DNA of 64,000 nucleotides from Thalassocella blandensis. GTDB lineage: Bacteria > Pseudomonadota > Gammaproteobacteria > Pseudomonadales > Cellvibrionaceae. Made by a program: the position numbers and the translations under genes. The DNA lies in the NCBI GenBank assembly GCA_902141825.1, contig CABFPG010000011.1, forward strand, positions 145,695 to 209,694, given 5' to 3'. The notes under the pieces were generated by a model. That model made no database searches and was not told the DNA's origin. It was given only the letters and a program-made list of their open reading frames with translations. Numbering within the stretch: position 1 is the stretch's first letter; the number at the start of each line of letters is the position of its first letter. Shown here in pieces: positions 27,278 to 35,960 of this stretch.

Positions 27278-28028
27278 ATTTCCACTGCTCTTTTCCAGGA
27301 GACCGAAAGATTAATTTTGGCAACCGTAGCAACATACCAAAGAATAAGCGTGTATGCATTTTAGAAATTAACCAGTTATCTTGTAACTTATTAAAATGTG
27401 AAATGCCGTCCTGCGGATAAGTTACTGAGGTGCCTCTCTGCTCGATGTGTCCGCCAGCCCACCACCAACGTACGAGAAACTCCGTATCAAAATCCATTCT
27501 TTCACCCAGAAATACTTTATCTATTAACTGGCATGAATACTCTGTTGGGTAAACACGAAAGCCGCACATGGAATCTTCAATTTGGAACGAGAGCGTATTA
27601 ATCCAAACCCAGACATGCGTCAGATAGCGACCATAAAGTCGATTTTTAGGAATGGATTCATCATAAATCGGTTTTCCGGCAATTAAGACCGTGGGGTTTC
27701 GTTGGGAATGTTGAATAAAATCGGGGATATCCTCGACCTTATGTTGTCCATCTGCATCGATTTGCACCGCATGACTAAAACCGAGTCTTTGCGCTTCCTG
27801 CAGCCCGGCTTTTACGGCCCCACCCTTACCTCGGTTTTGCTTTAGCACTAAAAGGTGTACCGATTCAAACTCTCTGGCCAGGTCCTGCAAAACGATTCGG
27901 CAAGACTCTTCAGAACCATCGTCCACCAGCACCACAGGCAAGGCATACAGGGAGATAGCTTGCAACAGCGGTTTGACGGTTGTCGGATGATTGTAAACCG
28001 GGATTAAAACGCAGGGTTTATACTGCAT
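27270..28028 (-). CDS. GT2 family glycosyltransferase of the APE cluster
   Basis: GT-A fold inverting glycosyltransferase, 252 residues from ATG 28028 (AAAGG five bases upstream; ATG 28043 is also possible). CVLIPVYNHPTTVKPLL opens the domain, VVLVDDGSEE and QIDADGQHKVED give the two Asp motifs for nucleotide-sugar and metal binding, and DFDTEFLVRWWW is the acceptor-side block. It resembles dolichol-phosphate mannose synthase-like enzymes. With the overlapping acyltransferase it corresponds to the fused ApeJ of other clusters and probably builds the lipid or sugar anchor for the pigment. Confidence 0.87.
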   Translation of the reverse strand: MQYKPCVLIPVYNHPTTVKPLLQAISLYALPVVLVDDGSEESCRIVLQDLAREFESVHLLVLKQNRGKGGAVKAGLQEAQRLGFSHAVQIDADGQHKVEDIPDFIQHSQRNPTVLIAGKPIYDESIPKNRLYGRYLTHVWVWINTLSFQIEDSMCGFRVYPTEYSCQLIDKVFLGERMDFDTEFLVRWWWAGGHIEQRGTSVTYPQDGISHFNKLQDNWLISKMHTRLFFGMLLRLPKLIFRSPGKEQWKYG

Positions 28029-28079
28029 GCTTACCTTTACCATTTTCTTTAAAGTTCATTTTAGTATTAATCACGTTTG

Positions 28080-28143
28080 ACCTACGCCGCTTTTAACCTA
28101 CGCTACTTTTGAACTAAGCCACTTTTGACCTAAGCCACTTTCA
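28080..28143. repeat. Tandem repeat, period 16, four units
   Basis: Units ACCTACGCCGCTTTTA, ACCTACGCTACTTTTG, AACTAAGCCACTTTTG and ACCTAAGCCACTTTCA in a row. It fills part of the 204-base gap between the ApeI-type dehydratase gene and the GT2 gene, in the middle of the APE cluster. Confidence 0.9.
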
Positions 28144-28232
28144 CCACTCGGTCCGCCTTTGCAGTACACTTTTGGTTGCGAGAAGGCTGGGCGAAAGTTT
28201 CGCGAACACCCAAGTCTCATGTCAATGCGCGA

Positions 28233-28592
28233 CTACGTGTAGGCTATTCGACCGTTGGAATAGGTTTTATCCTCATCAACATAGGAAAAATACAATTTGT
28301 TTTTCTCTTGGTTAAATTTCAAATTCAACGCGATGATCAAGCCGGGAAGAATAATATTTTGAAACTTAATCACCTCTAAACCGGAAAAACTGCCGATTTC
28401 CGGCATGGTGTGGTTAAAGTTCTCTCGAGCGAAGCTCTCTGCCCAGTGGACCTGCGCAACACCGGGCACAACGGGATTACCTGGGAAATGACCTGAAAGG
28501 CAGCTTAAATCATCGGAAATATTCAGCCAGAGCTTCGTCTCACTTTCACCCAGCTTTTCTTGTGCCTGTACAATTGGCCTCGATCGGGACAT
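28233..28592 (-). CDS. apeI: APE dehydratase ApeI
   Basis: Small hotdog protein, 119 residues. SGHFPGNPVVPGVAQVHWAE near residue 34 contains the FabA/FabZ-like GHFPxxPxxPG motif with the catalytic His. Strands at 68-115 complete a single hotdog domain. In characterised APE systems ApeI and ApeP act as partner dehydratases for the growing polyene, and ApeP is at 17433-17888. It lies directly after the ApeH ligase gene in transcription order, which matches published cluster order. Confidence 0.87.
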   Translation of the reverse strand: MSRSRPIVQAQEKLGESETKLWLNISDDLSCLSGHFPGNPVVPGVAQVHWAESFARENFNHTMPEIGSFSGLEVIKFQNIILPGLIIALNLKFNQEKNKLYFSYVDEDKTYSNGRIAYT

Positions 28593-28637
28593 TGACTCTT
28601 TTACCTTTAAACCTTGTTATAGAAAAAGCCTGAGGAA

Positions 28638-30041
28638 TTATTCGTCGATGAATAATTGCAACATTTTCTGACGCGTCACTTTCCCTTGCATATCCGCCGG
28701 AAATTCATCTACAAAACGCCACTTTCGAGGAAGTACAACGGTTTCAAAACTCTCTGACAGCAACTTTTTTAGCGTTACTACCAGAAATTTCCGCCCTTGC
28801 TCCAACAACGCCTGGCCACCTTTTACACTCAGTATTACAACCGCCCCGGTTTGAACACGGTTGTCCTCAAAGGTAATAACACGGGCCTGCTGAACCCAAG
28901 CTGAAGCTTCGAGTGTTTGCTCGATTGCCGTGAGTGACACGCGCTTACCTTCTACTTTTGCAATTCGATCGATGCGCCCCTGCAGTGTAAAGCTATCGGG
29001 CGAGAGCAAAGTTACAATATCTGCTGTGGTGTACCATTTGCTACTCGTCATAAAGCGCGAAGACAATTTTAGTACTCCGCTTTTTTCATCCTGAGCAATC
29101 TGCACTTCACTAAATCTCTGCCAGGCGCTACCGGTCGCAGCGGTTTGCTGGCGCCATGCAATACCACCCGTTTCCGAGCTACCATAAATTTCTGTTACAT
29201 CGCACTTGAATTTTTGCCTTGCTTCCTGACTGGCCGCTAAACTTAACGGCGCAGCCGAACTGAATACTTTTGACCAAGTCCCTTCAAGGTCAGACCAGTC
29301 AATAGTATCAGGCAGTCGAGATAAGTGACTGGGTGTCGTAACTACCGTTAAACGAGAATGATACTTCGCCAGTATACTTAACTCCTCCACCACACTTATA
29401 TTGTGATTGATAAATGCTCGTCCAGCACTCAAAGGCCACAATACTTTAAAGATTAAGCCATATAAATGCTGATGACTTACGGTGGCAGCGACAGGGGCTT
29501 GAGCCAGCTCTCCTCCCCAACGCGCTTCATGAGATTCAATTTCGTTGATCAACTGATAAAATCTGATCGCAATCTTTTTAGGTTCGCCCGTGCTACCAGA
29601 GGTAAAAACGCTCATGGCGACAGCACTCTCATCCAATGCATCTTCGCACACAAAGACACTGTCGGTTTCGGGGAAATGAACAGCTTCCAGATATTTTCCT
29701 TTGTAGTGACTTTTGCCCAGATCATCTGGAGAAAACTCTCCTACCAGACCTTCAGCATAATCCGCCACATTGACAATGGATTGAGACAGATTATCGCCAA
29801 GCAGTATGACTTCTTTTTTTGCGTACCACAGGGCAACAAGAATCGTGGCAAATAGATAGGAGTCTCGGGTATACACGCCCCAGCAACTGACTTCCGACTG
29901 GCTAAACACCTCATACCACGCCTTAACCTGACCGGCAAAGTGCTGACGGGTAAGAAGCGTAGAGTTTTGCTGATAGGCGATAGCCAGCGACGAATCAGAC
30001 CGACTGGACATCAGATGAGTTAACGGTGTTAAAGTTGTCAT
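28638..30041 (-). CDS. apeH: APE aryl-acid AMP ligase ApeH
   Basis: Adenylate-forming enzyme, 467 residues from ATG 30041 (GGAAG upstream; the frame begins at TTG 30053). Motifs in order: VFTSGSTGEPKKIAI (P-loop, A3), TEIYGSSETGGIAWR (A5), WYTTADIVTL (A7), QGRIDRIAKVEGKRVS (A8 hinge) and QGKVTRQKM with the A10 Lys. Expected role: activate the aryl starter acid and load it on the first ACP. ApeH of E. coli/Xenorhabdus-type clusters uses 4-hydroxybenzoate; with an ammonia lyase in this cluster the substrate may be a cinnamate-type acid (inference). Confidence 0.9.
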   Translation of the reverse strand: MTTLTPLTHLMSSRSDSSLAIAYQQNSTLLTRQHFAGQVKAWYEVFSQSEVSCWGVYTRDSYLFATILVALWYAKKEVILLGDNLSQSIVNVADYAEGLVGEFSPDDLGKSHYKGKYLEAVHFPETDSVFVCEDALDESAVAMSVFTSGSTGEPKKIAIRFYQLINEIESHEARWGGELAQAPVAATVSHQHLYGLIFKVLWPLSAGRAFINHNISVVEELSILAKYHSRLTVVTTPSHLSRLPDTIDWSDLEGTWSKVFSSAAPLSLAASQEARQKFKCDVTEIYGSSETGGIAWRQQTAATGSAWQRFSEVQIAQDEKSGVLKLSSRFMTSSKWYTTADIVTLLSPDSFTLQGRIDRIAKVEGKRVSLTAIEQTLEASAWVQQARVITFEDNRVQTGAVVILSVKGGQALLEQGRKFLVVTLKKLLSESFETVVLPRKWRFVDEFPADMQGKVTRQKMLQLFIDE

Positions 30042-30054
30042 ATTATCTTCCAAT

Positions 30055-30618
30055 TTAATTGGAACCGTCCTTCATCTTCTTTTGAACGTTTTGTCGAACC
30101 AGCCACTCGCCAACAAATAGGAGGCCCATCAACAAATAGGAAATAAAACCGTTATACAACAACCATATTTCATTTGAGAAAAACAAACTGGTGGATGCGG
30201 AAGCGATTGCATTTACACAAAAAAATGCGATCCAAACCTTAGTGACCTGCCTGGTATACACCACTCCCGCCTCGGGTAAATCTGGGTCTTGCAATCTTGC
30301 AATTCGCTCAATAACGGTGGGCGGATAAAACAAACTCCAAACAAATACCGTTCCCAGCCCTATACTAATGGCAACAGGATAAAGTTTCGCAGGCAACATA
30401 TCACCACTGACAAGCAACCAGCCGCACAAAACCAAGCACACGCCAACCCAGACCCAGGAAAGCGCATTGCCAGTTCGAGCCGAGATAAAATAGAAAACGG
30501 CGAGAAATATCAGCGCATATTGAAAAAAATGTGCCCCCCAATGCTTAGCCCCAAAAAACACAAGAAAGGGGTACACGATGGTCGCAATGATCAATATGCC
30601 CTTTACGAAATACTTCAC
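30055..30618 (-). CDS. APE-cluster integral membrane protein (COG4648-like)
   Basis: Inner membrane protein of 187 residues with about six hydrophobic helices (near 4-22, 28-45, 53-70, 78-96, 127-146, 152-172). The loop FYPPTVIERIARLQDPDLPE with YTRQVTKVWIAFF is the recognisable signature of the COG4648 family that accompanies ApeH in most APE clusters. Function is unknown. It starts with GTG 30618, nine bases after the stop of the preceding ACP gene, and its stop lies 13 bases before the ApeH start, so the three are co-translated. Confidence 0.82.
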   Translation of the reverse strand: MKYFVKGILIIATIVYPFLVFFGAKHWGAHFFQYALIFLAVFYFISARTGNALSWVWVGVCLVLCGWLLVSGDMLPAKLYPVAISIGLGTVFVWSLFYPPTVIERIARLQDPDLPEAGVVYTRQVTKVWIAFFCVNAIASASTSLFFSNEIWLLYNGFISYLLMGLLFVGEWLVRQNVQKKMKDGSN

Positions 30619-30627
30619 GAGCCTGAA

Positions 30628-30876
30628 TTATTCCTGCAACAGTTCAGCAACTGCGTCAGCAACATCTTGCACGGTACGAACCGCTTTAAAATCATCGGGT
30701 TGTATTTTTTTACCCGTCCACTTTTTTAGCTCAACCACCAGATCAACTGCGTCAATGCTATCGATATCAAGATCTTCATAGAGGTTAGAGTCCGGCTTGA
30801 TGCTCTCAGGCTCCACCTGAAACAAATCGGCAATAACACTTACGATATGATCGTAAACTTCTTTTTTATCTGCCAT
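30628..30876 (-). CDS. apeF: APE acyl carrier protein (second, ApeF type)
   Basis: Acyl carrier protein, 82 residues, four-helix fold. Phosphopantetheine attachment Ser40 lies in the DIDSIDAVDLVVEL helix, matching the D-S-[IL] rule. It should hold the growing polyene chain on its pantetheine arm. It is directly downstream of another ACP gene (11-base gap). The E/F labels follow gene order; which of the two loads the starter and which carries elongation cannot be read from the sequence. Confidence 0.9.
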   Translation of the reverse strand: MADKKEVYDHIVSVIADLFQVEPESIKPDSNLYEDLDIDSIDAVDLVVELKKWTGKKIQPDDFKAVRTVQDVADAVAELLQE

Positions 30877-30887
30877 AACAATCTTCC

Positions 30888-31145
30888 TTACGCTCTTTGT
30901 GACTCAACCAATTTCACCAGCGAATTAACATTGGCAAAGTATTTCTTTGTCTCCTGCGAATCCGCATCCATCTTCACGCCAAACTCTCGCTGTAGCGCAA
31001 GGCCCAACTCTAACGCATCAATGGAGTCCAGCCCTAAGCCCTCAACGAACAGGGCTTCTTCACTATCTATATCATCCACCGATATATCTTCTAAATCCAA
31101 CGTAGTGATGATTAATTGTTTTATTTGGTGGTCCAAATCGCTCAT
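30888..31145 (-). CDS. apeE: APE acyl carrier protein (first, ApeE type)
   Basis: Acyl carrier protein, 85 residues, with Ser41 in GLGLDSIDALELGLALQ as the phosphopantetheine site. The N-terminal helix and the acidic loop SVDDIDSEEALFVEG are typical of ACPs of type II systems. Its ATG overlaps the upstream acyltransferase stop by four bases. In described APE pathways one of the two ACPs takes the aryl starter from ApeH. Confidence 0.9.
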   Translation of the reverse strand: MSDLDHQIKQLIITTLDLEDISVDDIDSEEALFVEGLGLDSIDALELGLALQREFGVKMDADSQETKKYFANVNSLVKLVESQRA

Positions 31146-31903
31146 GCGTTCGCCAACTCCTGACTAAAATAAGTTAATAAATACTGTGTTAAATCGCGCG
31201 CGCCCACCGATGGCGGGCTGGATGAAAAAGGTTGTATATCAATTTCATCTTTTACCATTAGTGAAACATGAAAGCGCCTGGACGGAATTTCGTACCAGTT
31301 ATTTTCTTTCGTTAAAGTTGATGGCTTACATGTAATTACGACGGGCGTAATATTTTTACCGACACGTATGGCGATATTTGCCGCCCCACGCTGCATCGTC
31401 ATTGTATTGCCCACTTTAGTTCGCGTACCTTCAGGGAAAACGATCAGACTATTTCCTTTTTGCAGCGACTCCGCTGCCTTTTCCACTACCGTTTGCGGCT
31501 GATCATTTGCAATATAACCTGCAGCCAACATCACCCAACACATAAAGGGATTTCGCAAAAGGCGGCTTTTTACCACACAATCCGCTTGTGGCACACAAGA
31601 TATAAGGAATACCACATCCAGCAACGAAGGATGGTTGGCAAGAATAACCCGCCCAGGTTCTTTTAATAGCGCTTTCCCCTCTATCTCAAAGGACAAAACA
31701 CGGAGAAAATCCATCAAATTAACAAACAATTTAAAACACAAATGTATCAATCGCTTAACAACTTTCTGACGACGCAGAGGGTTGCGAATCACCAATATGC
31801 ACAACGCACAAATAACTGTAGCGATGAGCCCACCTAAGCCAAAGACTATGTAACCAAAGGTCGTCGCAAATAAACGCCAAACGTAATTCATCCTTCTTAA
31901 CAT
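31142..31903 (-). CDS. PlsC-type acyltransferase of the APE cluster
   Basis: 1-acylglycerol-phosphate acyltransferase-like membrane enzyme, 253 residues. One or two N-terminal helices (about 8-42) anchor it; LANHPSLLDVVF holds the HX4D catalytic motif and VFPEGTRTKVG the glycerol-phosphate binding motif. Likely transfers an acyl chain, possibly the polyene itself, to a lipid anchor. Position between the truncated ketosynthase and the first ACP matches apeD of known clusters. It starts two bases after the upstream stop. Confidence 0.88.
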   Translation of the reverse strand: MLRRMNYVWRLFATTFGYIVFGLGGLIATVICALCILVIRNPLRRQKVVKRLIHLCFKLFVNLMDFLRVLSFEIEGKALLKEPGRVILANHPSLLDVVFLISCVPQADCVVKSRLLRNPFMCWVMLAAGYIANDQPQTVVEKAAESLQKGNSLIVFPEGTRTKVGNTMTMQRGAANIAIRVGKNITPVVITCKPSTLTKENNWYEIPSRRFHVSLMVKDEIDIQPFSSSPPSVGARDLTQYLLTYFSQELANA

Positions 31904-31905
31904 AC

Positions 31906-32661
31906 TTACCCCAAGTGCTTTTCAACTCGCCAATGCCGAAAGTTCAGTACTTGAATTTCGGTTGTTGAACTTAATAGTAGTCGAGTAAAAGGCAGAAAAG
32001 GATGTTCTTGCTCCTTGCTATCATTTTTATCGTCAGTCGAGGAAAAACGTAGTTGCAATGGGCTGGTTTTATCCAGTAATAGCGCAATGGCAAAATCAAA
32101 ATCTGGCGCAACTGGCCCGGTTTTTAGCTTGTCTGGAATGTTTTGGTCGTATATCACGCATAACACTTCGTCATAAACATCGCTTTTCAACAAAGAAGCC
32201 GCCTCTAGCAGCCCCATCGGCAAGGTTAAATCCCCGGCAGCCGTGGCTAAAATGTTGCCTTTTAAACCGTTGGCAATGGAATATATGCCTGCAATGGCAT
32301 TGTGCACAGAAAGGCTAAATGCCGTCGGTGAAACACCCTGCTCTTGCGCATAGAGATCCAGAATATCGGTGGTTCTTCCCACTTCACCGTGCTGAGAGGC
32401 AAACACACACGGCATCGATGAACGACGCGCGCGCTCATCACCATCTTCGGTCGCTAGCACCTGATCTGCACACCATAAGGTAAATTTACCCAATGGAGAC
32501 AGGCGACGACGCAGCATGGGTTTGATCGAGCTTGGCTGCAATGACAAATCTTGCGCAATATGCAAGGCACCATTAGGGACATCGATGTGTTGATCGGGAA
32601 GCTGGTCAAAATAGGACGTGCATGCCTGCCACTTTTTAATGCCGAAACTAATATCGTTCAT
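31906..32661 (-). CDS. apeC: Truncated ketosynthase / chain length factor ApeC
   Basis: Ketoacyl-synthase-like protein of only 251 residues, about 60% of a normal ketosynthase. The block SLSVHNAIAGIYSIANG replaces the SACxSG nucleophile elbow, so there is no active-site Cys, and the C-terminal His motifs are absent. CVFASQHGEVGRTTDIL is the family's N-terminal signature (beta-ketoacyl synthase-like, N-terminal domain type). In described APE systems this protein forms a heterodimer with ApeO as a chain-length-factor-like subunit. It is the first gene of the minus-strand run. AGGAA lies very close to the ATG. Confidence 0.87.
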   Translation of the reverse strand: MNDISFGIKKWQACTSYFDQLPDQHIDVPNGALHIAQDLSLQPSSIKPMLRRRLSPLGKFTLWCADQVLATEDGDERARRSSMPCVFASQHGEVGRTTDILDLYAQEQGVSPTAFSLSVHNAIAGIYSIANGLKGNILATAAGDLTLPMGLLEAASLLKSDVYDEVLCVIYDQNIPDKLKTGPVAPDFDFAIALLLDKTSPLQLRFSSTDDKNDSKEQEHPFLPFTRLLLSSTTEIQVLNFRHWRVEKHLG

Positions 32662-33086
32662 TTCCTATACAACCATTCCGCATTAGCTTCAATAATTCTC
32701 ACGATGTTTTTCTTATAGTTATGAAAAAATATTAAAAAGAAAAAAGTAAAAGCAACAGTAAAAGCAAAGTAATAAAAGTACCTACATTATCCTGGTCTTG
32801 GCATGTGCCACATATCAGCGTAAACCGCCTTACACTTGAGCGCATTCGAACAAAAGTTCAGCACTTACACCAGATTCTGGACGAGATCCACCAAGAGGTA
32901 TAACCAGATCTTTATTATAGTATTCCGCATCGGTCCATCACGGGTAACTTTTACAAGTGGCGTAGTTTACCTTACTCAACCAAAGTTGCAAAAACTGAAT
33001 GACATTAACACCGAGAATAGGTTTTAGCGGTCATTTTGAGCGATTTTCACGGCATCACGCTATCGCTTACATCGTTTTAGCGGACA
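32662..33086. other. Region upstream of the APE cluster
   Basis: 425 AT-rich bases that should hold the main APE promoter on the minus strand. 32745-32780 has AGTAAAAGCAAC-type units of 11-12 bases repeated about three times. I do not see a promoter I would commit to, and open frames here have no support. Confidence 0.5.
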
Positions 33087-33713
33087 TCAAAGTACAACCT
33101 CATCAAATGTCGCATTAAAATCCGACGAGGTATTTAACTGAGGAAAGGCATTTAAGGGAACAGGCTTGTTTAGGGACTGGCACAAAGAGGGCCAGCCATC
33201 TCTGACATTAAAACATATGAGCTGCTTAGCCGGGACTGTGCTTTTCACCCAGCAGATATGCGCCTCATAAATCTCTTTGGCGGTTTTTTTATCATCAGCC
33301 TTATTGTGAAAGGTTTTTTCAATAATGAGCTCCAGGGCTAATTGCTGTTGTTTTGGCACCCAATTTCCCTGGCGAGTTTGAATCGCCCGGAAAATAGTAC
33401 CAGCGGCACTTTGATACCAGGATTCAGCATCGCGCTCCGTGAGAACTACCTTGATACCCGGATATTTTTCTAACAATTCGGGCAAAAAATATAACGCGGG
33501 CCAATCCACAGAGGCACGATATCCATGAAATATTTTTTCCCACTCAGGAGGTTCTCCATGCAAAACACGCAACCAGCTATCCGCAATCTTAGACGGGCCC
33601 TGCATCACGTCCATCATATGGTAACAAGGTCCATACCCTAATTGCTCTAATGCTACTTTTAAAGACATGGTACCGGTACGACCGAAACCCACTCCAATCA
33701 CTTCAAGGGTCAT
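33087..33713 (-). CDS. Sulfotransferase-like protein (Sulfotransfer_4 type)
   Basis: Predicted cytoplasmic sulfotransferase-fold protein, 208 residues from ATG 33713 (GTG 33722 also in frame). The N-terminal IGVGFGRTGTMSLKVALEQL is the PAPS 5'-phosphosulfate loop with conserved Arg, Thr and Lys; YRASVDWPALYFLPEL and KVVLTERDAESWYQS (3'-phosphate binding block) follow. These proteins are often misannotated as NAD-dependent epimerases. Acceptor is unknown. It lies on the same strand about 425 bases upstream of the APE cluster, so a tailoring role is possible but not shown. Confidence 0.83.
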   Translation of the reverse strand: MTLEVIGVGFGRTGTMSLKVALEQLGYGPCYHMMDVMQGPSKIADSWLRVLHGEPPEWEKIFHGYRASVDWPALYFLPELLEKYPGIKVVLTERDAESWYQSAAGTIFRAIQTRQGNWVPKQQQLALELIIEKTFHNKADDKKTAKEIYEAHICWVKSTVPAKQLICFNVRDGWPSLCQSLNKPVPLNAFPQLNTSSDFNATFDEVVL

Positions 33714-33932
33714 TTTTCTCACTCAATTAGCTTCAACAGAAGTGTAACAAGTCCAAATGTTGTTTCATACGCAAACAGAAACATGAGGACTGTAAAAACC
33801 CATCATCTTCATCTTTCCCCATCGGGACAGAAAATGACAAACGAGAATAAAGAGATGAGAGCTAAGAAGAGAGAGCTAGAAAGAAAGTAAAAAAAGAGAA
33901 TGATGATACAGCGTCTGCACACGAGCCCTACA

Positions 33933-34313
33933 TCACCCAGCCTCCACCAGTTCCGGCGAAGGCACAACCGTCACGGTTATACTGGCAGACTTTCCGTCCA
34001 CCGTCGCCGTTAATCGAGTGGTCACTTCAGCATTGACAACCACAAAGCCCTCGTTCGAAACGGTTACTTTATCTGGATCAGCACTCGACCAGACCACAGG
34101 TTTTCCCAACACCAGGCTTCCATGCTGGTCTTTGACTATTGCAATTACGTGAACAAAATGTCCAACGTACAAGGTTAATTTCTCTGGGGAAATTTCGACA
34201 CTGGAAACTATCTGTGAACCAGATTGAAGCTCTTCATCGGCATTCACCGTTAACATTAAGCCACCAAGGGCGAGACAGACAAGCACCCGCCAAAACACCC
34301 TATTCCACCTCAC
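33933..34313 (-). CDS. Secreted single-domain Big2 (Ig-like) protein
   Basis: Exported protein, 126 residues, starting at GTG 34313 with GAGG seven bases upstream. Signal peptide runs to about residue 25 (VLVCLALGGLMLTVNADEE). The remainder is one bacterial Ig-like group 2 domain: VEISPEKLTLYVGHFVHVIA, VVWSSADPDKVTVSNEGFV and LTATVDGKSASITVTV are the typical strands. Such domains are usually parts of large adhesins or enzymes; here it stands alone. Function unknown. Confidence 0.75.
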   Translation of the reverse strand: MRWNRVFWRVLVCLALGGLMLTVNADEELQSGSQIVSSVEISPEKLTLYVGHFVHVIAIVKDQHGSLVLGKPVVWSSADPDKVTVSNEGFVVVNAEVTTRLTATVDGKSASITVTVVPSPELVEAG

Positions 34314-35960
34314 TTTATTGCCTCACTTATTCAATTAAGAATGACCAGGAAACAAAAATAACCCCATCCAAACCTTAGTTGTTGGACTCAATAGTAGTGA
34401 TGAGCTCAACGTTATTCCTTTATACAAACAGCGAAGAAATAGATTTGGAAATATGCAACTTTAAAAAAGATTGAGCATCACTACGGCAACTGGACGTTAG
34501 TTTTAATAGAAAAAGGATTTAACGAAATAAAAGCCTAAGCAGGGAAAGGACTCTGCGTTCAGAAGTTGTACAATTATACTACGATTTCTATCGCTGATCG
34601 ATGCTTAAAAATTGCTTTTTTGCTGCACTGGACTGAGGAAAATACCGTCTCAAAGCCGTGCACGAGGGTTTATCTCAAACCGTCACGGATAACTTTTGCA
34701 GGAGTCAACAAACCGCCGACAACAACATAGAAGAGCTGCCGCCTCGTGAAGCCTGCTAAGAAAAAGCTAGCCACGGAGAACAGTTGGAGCAAGGGGCACA
34801 ACCTGGCTACCACCAACATGTGCGGTGAATATTCCAATTAAAACGATATATCAATAGACCAATTTTATTAGAAAAACATCTACCAAAAACAACTGACTCA
34901 TTATTAACGCATCGAACGGCAATTATTTATCAGCAAAGAAAGGAAAGAGACAATAATGTATTAACACCTAAACCACAGGCGCAAAAATGTAAATAGACTC
35001 GCTTGCACCTGATAAAAGCTCGAGCTTTTTTCTTTAGCTTTTTATCTAGCATTCCTTAGCGCATATTGCCATTGATCATAAACTTTAGCGCTTGGATCTT
35101 GGCCTTACACTTAAGCTTTAAGACTTATTTTATTCGCTTAAAACCATTGAGCCTCATTCAGCAATCAATCCGTGTGATACCTGCGTGCCGATTTACCCCT
35201 TCTCCACTTTGAGTGGTTCAATGCAGACGCTAGAAAACAGGGATTTCAGTGTTATATTAAGTGCACGGCTTTAAGAGCATTATCTATTGTAAGCTGGATC
35301 TTAAGAACCCCTACCCAAAGCATCAGAGTTTGTCAATTAACTCTTCGTCCAATATTTCAACCGCACATTTAAAGCTACGAGCCATATAGCGTTTAGTTAA
35401 ATTTTCCACAGTCAACTAATTATAAAGTGGCTCACTAAAAATTAACATTCGACGCAAGGAAGGAATGGAGTGTTTATAGAAATCCACGCTTTAACTTATC
35501 TTCACATTTATTTTGACCACTTTTAGTAGACAGACCAGCAAAAGTCTGCATCAATGGAATTCATTCTACTATAGAGAATGTTTTTAAAATTGAGCGCCCC
35601 AAAATAAACCTCTCGAACCAAAATAGAACACAACTTTTAAAAAAACGGCATTTATTTTAAATTAATTGTTTGAACTTATTGCTTGATGTAAAACACTTGA
35701 TGTACGTTATAGCCTTAATAATCTACGTATAATTTCTATGGCGCTTAACTCCGATTACTCTCCTCGGAAAAAGCAATTGCAATTGAATTCAAGCAACTTC
35801 AAATTTTTAAAAAAGCAACACTCGGCGGCCCAGGTTAGTCAATGTACCTCCATGGTATTTTCTAACATGGCTTCGTTCATCAGTCGCGAATACAAAACCA
35901 TTACAACAGTCGCGTATTATTAACTTATAACTCTAAGACCGAAACATTAAGGAAATTTGC
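34314..35960. other. 1.65-kb gene-free region upstream of TonB receptor
   Basis: Mostly very AT-rich with stops in all frames. 34600-34840 is clearly richer in G and C. On its minus strand it holds a 49-codon open frame (ATG near 34822) that begins MLVVARLCPLLQLF, and it may be a decayed gene or element. No riboswitch, tRNA or IS end was recognised. The TonB receptor promoter must lie in the last few hundred bases. Confidence 0.5.

Noticed and set aside
10797..28143. Short tandem arrays as a CRISPR array
   Set aside because: Units are contiguous with no spacers, units are too short, and no cas genes are present.
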